A stretch of 7,850 bases of DNA from positions 1-7,850 of the forward strand of contig JAZRDK010000050.1 of the NCBI GenBank assembly GCA_045660225.1. The letters are read 5' to 3'. Origin of the DNA: Scatosoma sp045660225 (GTDB taxonomy: Bacteria > Bacillota > Clostridia > Christensenellales > Borkfalkiaceae). Within the stretch, counting starts at the first letter, position 1; each line of letters starts with the position of its first letter. Made by a program: the position numbers and the translations under genes. The notes beneath the pieces are model-generated. The model was not told the DNA's origin. It saw only the letters and a program-made list of their open reading frames with translations, and made no database searches. Shown piece after piece: positions 1 to 5,678 of the stretch.

Positions 1-279
1 TTAGGTTTAGTTGATACGATAGAACCGATTAAATGCTTAGGTCGTGCAAATAATATTAAAAGGATTCAAAATCCGTATATTGCATTAGAAAAAATGAAAA
101 TTGAATTTAATTATAAAAAAGGTGAAATATGGATAGAGGGGACTCAAGAAATTATTGAGGATTATAGTAAAAATATTGTAGGAGCGCAACAATGGCTTGG
201 GGTTACTGTCGAAAACGCTGGAACGCAACAAGTTATAAAAATAATTAAATCAAAGAAAATGGAGAATGGACATACTTAA
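1..279 (+). CDS. 3' end of an unrecognised gene, 5' truncated by the window edge
   Basis: The frame is open from base 1 to a TAA at 277-279, giving at least 92 residues. An ATG at 94 gives a 61-residue product, but the codons upstream of it are open and protein-like (LGLVDTIEPIKCLGRANNIK), so I treat the gene as continuing off the left edge. The visible part is lysine-, isoleucine- and asparagine-rich, soluble, with no membrane segment and no motif I can assign. GC content is about 30% (84 of 279 bases counted), well below the other genes, which suggests a foreign origin. A hairpin terminator begins 8 bases after the stop. It does not look like an integrase. Family unknown. Confidence 0.6.
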   Translation, partial: LGLVDTIEPIKCLGRANNIKRIQNPYIALEKMKIEFNYKKGEIWIEGTQEIIEDYSKNIVGAQQWLGVTVENAGTQQVIKIIKSKKMENGHT

Positions 280-287
280 CAATAAAA

Positions 288-317
288 AAGGCGGGGCAAC
301 GTAAGCTGCTCCGCCTT
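288..317. terminator. Intrinsic terminator, probably bidirectional
   Basis: An 11-bp stem with one G-U pair (288-298 with 307-317) closes an 8-base loop. It begins just after the stop at 279, so it can end the plus-strand gene, although the plus-strand tail (CCTTATATTA) is poor in T. Read on the minus strand, the stem is followed by TTTTTTATT, a good intrinsic terminator tail, so it can also stop transcription coming leftward from the tRNA. Confidence 0.75.
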
Positions 318-363
318 CCTTATATTATATATGTATTTATTTGGGGGTTTTTAAGAAAAGAAT

Positions 364-412
364 TAATCCGAACCAATCACGGGCGTAAACCCATTGAAAA
401 AGGTTCGGATTA
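364..412. terminator. Hairpin terminator next to the tRNA 3' end
   Basis: A perfect 11-bp stem, TAATCCGAACC (364-374) with its complement (402-412), encloses a 27-base loop that contains a small GGG/CCC hairpin (381-383 with 390-392). On the minus strand it starts 8 bases after the tRNA CCA end and is followed by a T-rich run (AATTCTTTTCTT), fitting a tRNA terminator. On the plus strand it is followed by TTTTTCTTT. The long loop is unusual for a simple terminator. Confidence 0.65.
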
Positions 413-420
413 TTTTTCTT

Positions 421-497
<77 letters not shown>

Positions 498-525
498 GTA
501 TATTGCACTTGAAGTTTACTTTGAC

Positions 526-554
526 ATTATAGCAAATTTCCCTGCGTTCGTCAA
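526..554 (-). promoter_or_regulatory. Sigma-A promoter of the tRNA-Val gene
   Basis: On the minus strand, TTGACG (554-549), a 17-base spacer and TATAAT (531-526) form a near-perfect vegetative promoter. Transcription should start about 519, some 20 bases before the mature tRNA 5' end at 497, leaving a short leader for RNase P to remove. Confidence 0.88.
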
Positions 555-593
555 TCGTTTTCTTCAGAAAAATTAAGAAAAATTTGAAAAAAA

Positions 594-625
594 TACACCC
601 CGTCTATTTTCGGGGACGGGGTGTA
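594..625 (-). terminator. Intrinsic terminator of the PadR/coiled-coil gene
   Basis: On the minus strand a perfect 11-bp stem (TACACCCCGTC, 625-615 with 604-594) closes a 10-base loop and is followed by TTTTTTTCAAATTTTT. It starts 14 bases after the stop codon of the gene ending at 640 and insulates the tRNA promoter downstream. Confidence 0.92.
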
Positions 626-639
626 AATTTTAGGTTACA

Positions 640-3207
640 TTATCTTTTTGACCGGCGCGCAAACGCATAGAAGAAGATGACGAAAATAGGCAAATTCAAC
701 AGATAAACGGTGGGCACAATCACATAGGAAAGAAGCTCCGACGGGACGGCAAGTTGTGCGTTTAAGTATACGGCAATCATCGTAATCAAAATTACGCCGA
801 TAACAAATACAATCGCGGTTGTGATAAGATAGGAAGGGTGTTTTTTGAATTTCGCGTGCGGTCTAAAACGCAAGGTGTACAAAATCGTACACGTCATAAA
901 CACGACGAAACCAACGCTAAAGCCAAGGATGGGGTAGATGGGCGAAATTTGCAAATAATCTAACCCAAAGAACACCAAAATACTTTCAAACGCAACGATA
1001 CAGAACATAACAAGCGCCGCTTTTAACAAAGTTGCGCCAACGTTATAAGTGGCTTTGCGCTTGGTGGACTGCGCGTCAGGTTTATTCAAACCGCTCGGTC
1101 TAATATTTCCTGCCATATTCAACTTAATGCCGTCTTGCATTGCCGTTTCACGCAAGGAAGCACCATACGGCACGTCGTTATAACCGCCGTATGCCGGCGA
1201 ATACGTGGGGGATTCGTATGCGCTGATTACCCGTGTATTAAATTCGTGCAGTTTCTCGTTAAGCATAGCTTCGCGTTGCGAAAGCGTGTGTTCACGTTCG
1301 GCAAGCTCGCTCAGTCGCGCGCGGATTCCTGAATCGTCGCTACTTAAGCGTTCGCGAAGGGCAGAAAGGTTCTTTTCCGTTTCCGTCCGTTGCTCTTCAA
1401 AACGAGCCTTTTCTTCTTCAAATCTCGTTTTTTCCGTTTGCAGAGCAAGGCGTTCGCTTTCTATGCGTTCGATGTTTTCGTTTAGGGTTTTTGCCTGCGC
1501 GTTGTAGGTTGCCATCTTGTCCGCAAGCTCAAACTGTTGTGCCGCAAGGGCGTTTTTACGCGCAATAAATTCTAACTGCTGTTGATTGTACGCCGACTGT
1601 CTTGCGGAAAATTCCTTTTGCTGTTGCGTGTACACGGCAAGGTCGTCTTGCAGTTTACGCGTATTACGCAAAAGCTCGTTTTCCCGATTTTCCAAATCGT
1701 CGATACGGCGTTGCGTTTCTTCGCTGGTTACGCTAACTTCCGACTGCTTAGATTCTACCGAACGACGTTTTTCCGTCAACTGATATTCTTCTTGGGTCAA
1801 CTCGTACGTTTTCTTGTCTAAATCTTCGCGCTCGTTTCGAAGTGCGACGCGCAATTCGTCTAATCTTGCCTTTTCTTCTTCCAGGGCAAGTTTCGTCGAT
1901 TCCAAAACGTCGTTGTCCGCGCGAAGGGTGGCGCGTTCTACTTCCAACGTCTGCAACTGGTTTTGAAGGTTAGCGCGCTCTTCTTCTAAAAGCCTGCGTT
2001 CTTCTTCCATTGAGCCGTTCGTTTGCGAAAGCATAAATTTTTCCGCTTCCCAAGCCTGTTTTGCGCGCTCGTATTCCGCTTCGCGTTCTAAAATGGTGGC
2101 TTTAAGCGCGTCCGCTTCCTGGATTTGCGCTTCCATTTGTCGTTTTTCATTTTCCAGCTTTTCGCGCTGTGCGTCCAGTTGTGCTTGTTGTGCGCGAAGC
2201 TCTAACTGTTTCGAGTAAAACTCTCCCGATTTATTGTCTAAGTCGTTTTTCAAGAACGCAATCGTGCTTTCTTGCGTCGCTATCGCGGATTGCAAAGACG
2301 AAATTACCGATTTCTTTTCTTCCAGTTCCGATTTTGCCGTCGCTAACTCTTCCGCGCTTACTTGCGATAAACAAAGCGCTTCCGATTGTTTTATCAAGGC
2401 GTCGTTTTCCTTGCGAAGGGAGGCAATCTCTTCCATTTTTGTTTCCAGCAAAGCTTTCGTTTCTTCAATTTGCCGTTCCTTTTCCTGCAATTCTATTTCT
2501 TTCGCGTCAATAACGCCTTGTTTTTCACTCAATGCGCGTTCTTTTTCTTCCAGTTCACTTGCCTGCGTTTGAATTTTATCGCGCAAATCATTGAAATCCG
2601 ATTTTTGTGAAGTAAGGGACGCGCTTTGTGCCGACAGGAGCGAGCGTTCGCGTTGCAATTCGTTGCGAAGCCCGTTTAACGCGCTTTTCTCGTCTTCAAG
2701 CGCCTGTTCGCGAAGGGCAAGCGAGCGTTTTAATTCCGTCAACTCGTTTTGCTTGTCCGTGATAAACGAAAAATCGTAATGTGCTTCGCCGTCCGAAATC
2801 AAACTGTCGATAATCGTACGCGAATATTCCCACTCCGACAGGTTTTGTTCGGTAATCGACTTGCCCAGGTCGGTAAGGGAGAAATACTTTCTTCTTCCGC
2901 CGTTGGAAACGTCGCCGTAGTACGATTCAACGTATTTCAAGGATTCAAGACGCTTTAACGCGCTGTAAAGCGTGGGCTGTTTAATCGTATACATACCGCC
3001 ACTCTTTTTCTCGATTTCGTTGATGATGTCATAACCGTACTTGTCTCCGTCGTAAAGACAGCGCAAAATAATGGTGTTGATGTGTCCGCGGATAAGGTCG
3101 GCGCTGATGCCAAGGTTCTGTTCTTCACCGCCAACAATCGCGCCCGATTCCATTACGTTATCCTGCTCGTACATACGTACCCCCAAAAAGTGGTTTTTAT
3201 CTGACAT
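640..3207 (-). CDS. PadR-family winged-helix protein with giant coiled coil and four C-terminal membrane helices
   Basis: This 855-residue protein has three parts. Residues about 36-118 are a PadR-type winged helix: LIRGHINTIILRCLYDGDKY, then the GYDI helix, then QPTLYSALKRLESL as recognition helix and SNGGRRKYFSLTDLGK as the wing. Residues about 150-690 are almost uninterrupted coiled coil, rich in Glu, Arg, Gln, Lys, Ala and Leu. After a Tyr/Gly/Pro-rich linker, four hydrophobic segments lie near 724-748, 757-779, 793-814 and 825-849, ending in RRSKR. PadR proteins are normally small cytoplasmic repressors (typically 100-200 residues), so this looks like a membrane-tethered DNA-binding or scaffolding protein. 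That role is inference. The longest frame is given. Met12 (ATG at 3174) has the better ribosome site, GGGGGT at 3184-3179, and Met19 (3153) is also possible. The gene is monocistronic, with its own promoter and terminator. Confidence 0.9.
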   Translation of the reverse strand: MSDKNHFLGVRMYEQDNVMESGAIVGGEEQNLGISADLIRGHINTIILRCLYDGDKYGYDIINEIEKKSGGMYTIKQPTLYSALKRLESLKYVESYYGDVSNGGRRKYFSLTDLGKSITEQNLSEWEYSRTIIDSLISDGEAHYDFSFITDKQNELTELKRSLALREQALEDEKSALNGLRNELQRERSLLSAQSASLTSQKSDFNDLRDKIQTQASELEEKERALSEKQGVIDAKEIELQEKERQIEETKALLETKMEEIASLRKENDALIKQSEALCLSQVSAEELATAKSELEEKKSVISSLQSAIATQESTIAFLKNDLDNKSGEFYSKQLELRAQQAQLDAQREKLENEKRQMEAQIQEADALKATILEREAEYERAKQAWEAEKFMLSQTNGSMEEERRLLEEERANLQNQLQTLEVERATLRADNDVLESTKLALEEEKARLDELRVALRNEREDLDKKTYELTQEEYQLTEKRRSVESKQSEVSVTSEETQRRIDDLENRENELLRNTRKLQDDLAVYTQQQKEFSARQSAYNQQQLEFIARKNALAAQQFELADKMATYNAQAKTLNENIERIESERLALQTEKTRFEEEKARFEEQRTETEKNLSALRERLSSDDSGIRARLSELAEREHTLSQREAMLNEKLHEFNTRVISAYESPTYSPAYGGYNDVPYGASLRETAMQDGIKLNMAGNIRPSGLNKPDAQSTKRKATYNVGATLLKAALVMFCIVAFESILVFFGLDYLQISPIYPILGFSVGFVVFMTCTILYTLRFRPHAKFKKHPSYLITTAIVFVIGVILITMIAVYLNAQLAVPSELLSYVIVPTVYLLNLPIFVIFFYAFARRSKR

Positions 3208-3223
3208 AGTACTACTTTGTCAG

Positions 3224-3295
3224 ACGTAAAGCCTTTTTCAAATCAGGCTAAACCCTTTATAAATAAAGGTGTTTAGTGAAAAAAGTACTTTACGT
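3224..3295 (-). promoter_or_regulatory. 72-bp imperfect palindrome at the 5' end of the PadR-gene transcript
   Basis: Arms nest in order: ACGTAAAG (3224-3231) with CTTTACGT (3288-3295); TTTTTCA with TGAAAAA; CTAAAC with GTTTAG; CCTTTA with TAAAGG around a TAAA loop. A 7-base bulge and a 1-base bulge interrupt the stem. The outer arm contains the perfect 10-bp palindrome AAAGTACTTT (3282-3291). The predicted start of transcription (about 3294) coincides with one end, so the mRNA would begin with this hairpin. It could be an autoregulatory operator, a 5' mRNA stabiliser, or both. The structure is visible; the function is inferred. Confidence 0.55.
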
Positions 3296-3300
3296 TAAGT

Positions 3301-3329
3301 ATTATATCACGTCTAAAGGATAAAGTCAA
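3301..3329 (-). promoter_or_regulatory. Sigma-A promoter of the PadR/coiled-coil gene
   Basis: On the minus strand, TTGACT (3329-3324), a 17-base spacer and TATAAT (3306-3301). The start should be near 3294, giving a structured leader of roughly 90-120 bases depending on the start codon used. It is divergent from the thioesterase promoter, whose -35 lies 62 bases away. Confidence 0.87.
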
Positions 3330-3391
3330 GTCGCCTACAAAAATTTTTCCGTGAAAAGCCGAAAAGTTGGGTATTTTTTTCAAAATCGGTG

Positions 3392-3420
3392 TTGACTTTC
3401 TTACGCAAAAAAGCTATAAT
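3392..3420 (+). promoter_or_regulatory. Sigma-A promoter of the thioesterase-argJ operon
   Basis: TTGACT (3392-3397), a 17-base spacer and TATAAT (3415-3420). Only six bases (AAAAGC) separate the -10 from the ATG at 3427, so the predicted +1 falls on or next to the start codon. Confidence 0.88.
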
Positions 3421-3426
3421 AAAAGC

Positions 3427-4176
3427 ATGGAAATTTACGAACATAAAAAAGAATTTATTCTGAAAAACCGAGAAGTGGATTTCAAGGACGAAATGAAAGT
3501 TTCCACCGCGCTTTCGTTGATGGAAGAAGTGGCTGGCTCGTCCGCGGACGAGCTTGGTTTTGGCTATCAATTTACGAAAGCAAACGGTTGCGCGTTTTTC
3601 GTGTCCGCGATTTGTTGTCAGTTTTTCACGCCCGTATTTTATTCGGACGCAGTACAGGTCGTTACCTGGCCGTTGCCCCCGTCGCACGTCGTATTCGAAA
3701 GGGAATACCGTTTTTTTGACAAGCATGGTAATCTTGCAATCAACGCGGCGTCGCGGTGGTGTTTAGTGGATATAAAAACGGGCAAAATTTTGCCGTCGAA
3801 GACTTTGACGGGGCAAGACTATTCCACCTACAACACGACGAAAGCGATTGAAAATCCCACTTTCAAAGTGCCTGCTTTTGCCTACGGTGAAGGCGATTTG
3901 AAATACGTCGTTACGATTGCGTACACCGACTACGACCACAACCACCACGTCAACAATACGCGCTATGCTGATTTTTGTATGAACTGTTTTTCCGTGGACG
4001 AGTTGTCTAAAAAACGCGTAAAGAAATTTTCCATTGCCTATTTGAAACAATGCAAAGAATCCGAAACGCTTCGCTTTTATAGAAAAGAGTCGGAAACGGA
4101 CGCGTATTTATTACACGGCGTAAACGAACTTGACGAAATCGTCGTCCGTGCAGAAGTAGTGTTTGAGAGTATATAA
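3427..4176 (+). CDS. Acyl-ACP thioesterase (FatA/FatB-like, double hotdog)
   Basis: This enzyme hydrolyses acyl-ACP to release free fatty acid in the cytoplasm. The 249 residues fit the bacterial acyl-ACP thioesterase family. The N-terminal hotdog opens with the typical YEHKKEFILKNREVDFKDEM and a helix ALSLMEEVAGSSADELG. The C-terminal hotdog carries AYTDYDHNHHVNNTRYADF, matching the family's D-x-D-x-N-x-H-V-N-N active-site region (residues near 186-199). The start is ATG 3427, because homology begins there; a TTG 20 codons upstream would lie before the promoter. No Shine-Dalgarno site is possible between the -10 and this ATG, so the message is probably leaderless. An internal ATG at 3493 has AAGGA before it but would remove conserved sequence. 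The stop lies 3 bases before the next gene. Substrate chain length cannot be read. Confidence 0.88.
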   Translation: MEIYEHKKEFILKNREVDFKDEMKVSTALSLMEEVAGSSADELGFGYQFTKANGCAFFVSAICCQFFTPVFYSDAVQVVTWPLPPSHVVFEREYRFFDKHGNLAINAASRWCLVDIKTGKILPSKTLTGQDYSTYNTTKAIENPTFKVPAFAYGEGDLKYVVTIAYTDYDHNHHVNNTRYADFCMNCFSVDELSKKRVKKFSIAYLKQCKESETLRFYRKESETDAYLLHGVNELDEIVVRAEVVFESI

Positions 4177-4179
4177 TCG

Positions 4180-5364
4180 ATGAGAAAGAACGCTGTAAAC
4201 AAAGAATTGCAGAGGATTGAAGGCGGTGTTTGCGCGCCCGTAGGTTTTAAGGCAAACGCCGTATCCTGCGGTATACGTACGGACGGTGGGCTCGATTTTG
4301 GTATACTATTTACCGATAAGCGTTGTGCCGTGGCGTGCGTGTGTGCGGACTCGCCTTTTTTAGGTGCGCCCGTTAGGGTTTCTAATCGGAATATGAAATA
4401 CGGTTACGCGCGCGCGGTGCTTGTAAACGGCGGTATCGCAAACTGTATTTCATCCGACGGAGAACGCCTTGCCGAATCGATGTGTGATTTGTTTGGGAAA
4501 TACGGTGTAGAACGCACGGAAACGATGATTGCGTCCACGGGAAACATGGGCGAAAAACTGACGCTTGCGCCGTTTGAAAAGGGCGCAAAAGCGTTGTGGG
4601 ACGGCCTTGCTAACGCACCTGAAAACAGTTCGCGCTTGGCGCAGTCTATAACCGCAGAAGGCGGTTGCCCTAAAGAAACGTCCTTTCAGTTTATGCTTGG
4701 CGATTATCCTTGCAAAATCGGCGCGGTGTTTACGGGCGGGTGCAAAAATCCTACAACCTTCTTGGCGTTTTTGACGACGGACGTAAACGTTTCGTCGGAA
4801 ATGTTATCGCGCGCCTTGTCGTCTGCGGTAAGGGAAACGGTTGCTCTTATCAACGTCGGCGTTTCGTCGCCAAACGACACCGTTTGTATCCTTGCGAACG
4901 GCTGGGCTGGAAATTATAAAATTACGTGCCCAGACGGCGAATACAAAAAATTTGCCGACGTTTTGAAAAACGTGCTCGTCGAAATTTGTAAAACTGCAAC
5001 CCGTGACGCGCAGGGCGAGAGAAATATATACGTACGCGTCAGCGGTGCGAAATCGAAAAAGGTGTCGCGTGCGCTTGCTAAGAAACTCGCTGGCTTAGAC
5101 GCCGTAAAACGCGGTGTGGTAGAAGGGACGATGGATGTAGACGTTTTGCTCTGCGCGCTTTTGTGTGACGACGAATTGCTCGACCCGTTGCGCATACAAA
5201 TTTCCGTCGAGTCGACGTTTGGCGTTTTGGTGCTTTTTGAAGACGGCAAACGCATACCGTTTTCCAAAGAGCATATTTGCGCGGTGTTGCGTGGTGACGA
5301 AATTACGATTCGCGTTGACCTTAATGAAGGGAATTTTGAATCGTTTGCATACGGGCGCGCGTAG
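4180..5364 (+). CDS. argJ: Divergent ArgJ-family protein (glutamate/ornithine N-acetyltransferase-like)
   Basis: ArgJ moves an acetyl group from N-acetylornithine to glutamate in arginine synthesis and matures by self-cleavage before a threonine. The 394-residue frame follows ArgJ from end to end: CAPVGFKA at 18-25, the ASTGNMG oxyanion loop (118-124), PK at 164-165, PTTFLAFLTTD (191-201) with Thr193 at the nucleophile position, and PNDTVCILANG (231-241). Departures are marked. The usual GSGMIAPNMATML approach to the threonine is reduced to GGCKNPTTFL. The DGDTSTNDT loop reads VGVSSPNDT, GEGATK reads AQGERN, GEDPNWGR is missing (GTMDVDVLL), and the last 12-15 residues including the substrate-contacting NAxY segment are absent. 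Family membership is clear, but the standard reaction is doubtful. The 3-base gap from the thioesterase and the absence of a clear ribosome site suggest translational coupling. carAB lies downstream. Confidence 0.8.
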   Translation: MRKNAVNKELQRIEGGVCAPVGFKANAVSCGIRTDGGLDFGILFTDKRCAVACVCADSPFLGAPVRVSNRNMKYGYARAVLVNGGIANCISSDGERLAESMCDLFGKYGVERTETMIASTGNMGEKLTLAPFEKGAKALWDGLANAPENSSRLAQSITAEGGCPKETSFQFMLGDYPCKIGAVFTGGCKNPTTFLAFLTTDVNVSSEMLSRALSSAVRETVALINVGVSSPNDTVCILANGWAGNYKITCPDGEYKKFADVLKNVLVEICKTATRDAQGERNIYVRVSGAKSKKVSRALAKKLAGLDAVKRGVVEGTMDVDVLLCALLCDDELLDPLRIQISVESTFGVLVLFEDGKRIPFSKEHICAVLRGDEITIRVDLNEGNFESFAYGRA

Positions 5365-5412
5365 TGCGCGAGAAAAAATTTTATTTTTTCGAGAAATAGG
5401 CGTTTTGTTGAG

Positions 5413-5441
5413 TTGACAAAAGCAAACTCGAGTGCTATAAT
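5413..5441 (+). promoter_or_regulatory. Consensus sigma-A promoter of the carAB leader
   Basis: TTGACA (5413-5418), a 17-base spacer and TATAAT (5436-5441) match the vegetative consensus exactly. Transcription should start near 5448. This is the strongest promoter in the window, and it sits about 230 bases upstream of carA with a terminator between, which points to regulation by attenuation. Confidence 0.93.
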
Positions 5442-5465
5442 GTATAGAAATGGGCAGGTGCACAT

Positions 5466-5606
5466 ATGTATTTTGAAAAAACCTTTGACAACGCAAACAC
5501 GATGAATCTCGGGGCAGGTCGCGATAAGATGGACAAAACCATCGTCTACGGCGCTGTTCGTTTTTCCGTTTTTGAAAAGGTTTCATTTTTGGCTAATAAG
5601 GACTGA
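5466..5606 (+). CDS. 46-codon leader peptide ORF ahead of carAB
   Basis: An ATG at 5466 lies 5 bases after AGGTG (5456-5460), which matches the anti-Shine-Dalgarno sequence, and 18 bases after the predicted transcription start. The frame runs 46 codons to a TGA (5604-5606) that lies inside the ascending arm of the terminator hairpin. The peptide begins MYFEKTFDNANTMNLGAG and ends EKVSFLANKD; it has no signal peptide or known domain. The second half is encoded over three runs of five U. The layout resembles the 44-codon pyrBI leader of E. coli, where translation close behind a polymerase paused at U tracts prevents termination. An in-frame ATG at 5529 follows a repeat of the GGGCAGGT motif and might be a second start. 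It could also be an independent small protein. Confidence 0.55.
   Translation: MYFEKTFDNANTMNLGAGRDKMDKTIVYGAVRFSVFEKVSFLANKD
5528..5543 (+). promoter_or_regulatory. Small hairpin before the U-rich pause tracts in the carAB leader
   Basis: GATGG (5528-5532) pairs perfectly with CCATC (5539-5543) around an ACAAAA loop. The U5 tracts at 5561-5565, 5569-5573 and 5586-5590 follow it. In pyrBI-type attenuators a pause hairpin precedes the U-rich region. The role here is inferred from position only. Confidence 0.4.
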
Positions 5607-5632
5607 TTTTTCGAAAATCAGTCTTATTTTTT
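5595..5632 (+). terminator. Intrinsic terminator/attenuator in the carAB leader
   Basis: Fifteen base pairs with a single bulged G (5595-5610 with 5614-5628) close a TCG loop, and the 3' arm runs into a six-T tract (5627-5632). It lies 46 bases before the carA ATG, downstream of the only strong promoter, and contains the stop codon of the leader ORF. A ribosome near that stop would cover the left arm and prevent the hairpin. I see only a poor alternative promoter between here and carA (TTGCAA 5631, TACGAT 5655, 18-base spacer). Confidence 0.9.
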
Positions 5633-5666
5633 GCAAATAAGGCAAAAGAAAGATTACGATAGATTG

Positions 5667-5672
5667 AAGGAG
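5667..5672 (+). promoter_or_regulatory. carA ribosome binding site that fixes the start
   Basis: AAGGAG lies 6 bases before the ATG at 5679. It rules out the longer in-frame reading from a TTG at 5631, which would begin inside the terminator tail. Confidence 0.85.
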
Positions 5673-5678
5673 CGCACA

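Noticed and set aside
1135..2958. Several plus-strand open frames inside the coiled-coil gene
   Set aside because: They are antisense shadows of a repetitive Glu/Arg/Gln-rich coding region, with Ser/Arg/Phe-rich nonsense composition.
3367..3426. A 20-codon upstream extension of the thioesterase from a TTG
   Set aside because: It begins before the gene's own promoter, would translate the -35 and -10 boxes, has no ribosome site, and lies outside the family's conserved N-terminus.
3313..3726. 137-codon open frame on the minus strand across the thioesterase start
   Set aside because: It overlaps a confident gene and two promoters, has no family signature and no ribosome site; it is a shadow of the plus-strand coding sequence.
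4172..4177. TATAAT just before the argJ-like start codon
   Set aside because: No -35 element is found 17 bases upstream (TGCAGA), and it overlaps the thioesterase stop codon; most likely chance.
5365..5400. Frameshift that might hide the missing ArgJ C-terminus, or a terminator after argJ
   Set aside because: Neither alternative frame encodes the family's closing segment. The CGCGC/GCGCG mini-hairpin (5 bp) followed by mixed A and T runs is too weak to call a terminator.
5500..5525. Possible PyrR-binding loop (AATCTCGGGGCAGGTC)
   Set aside because: It only loosely resembles the PyrR consensus ARUCCNGNGAGGYU; the GAGGYU part and the expected stem are not present.
5631..5678. A 16-codon upstream extension of CarA from a TTG
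   Set aside because: It starts in the T tract of the leader terminator, while AAGGAG sits correctly before the ATG at 5679, where CarA similarity begins.
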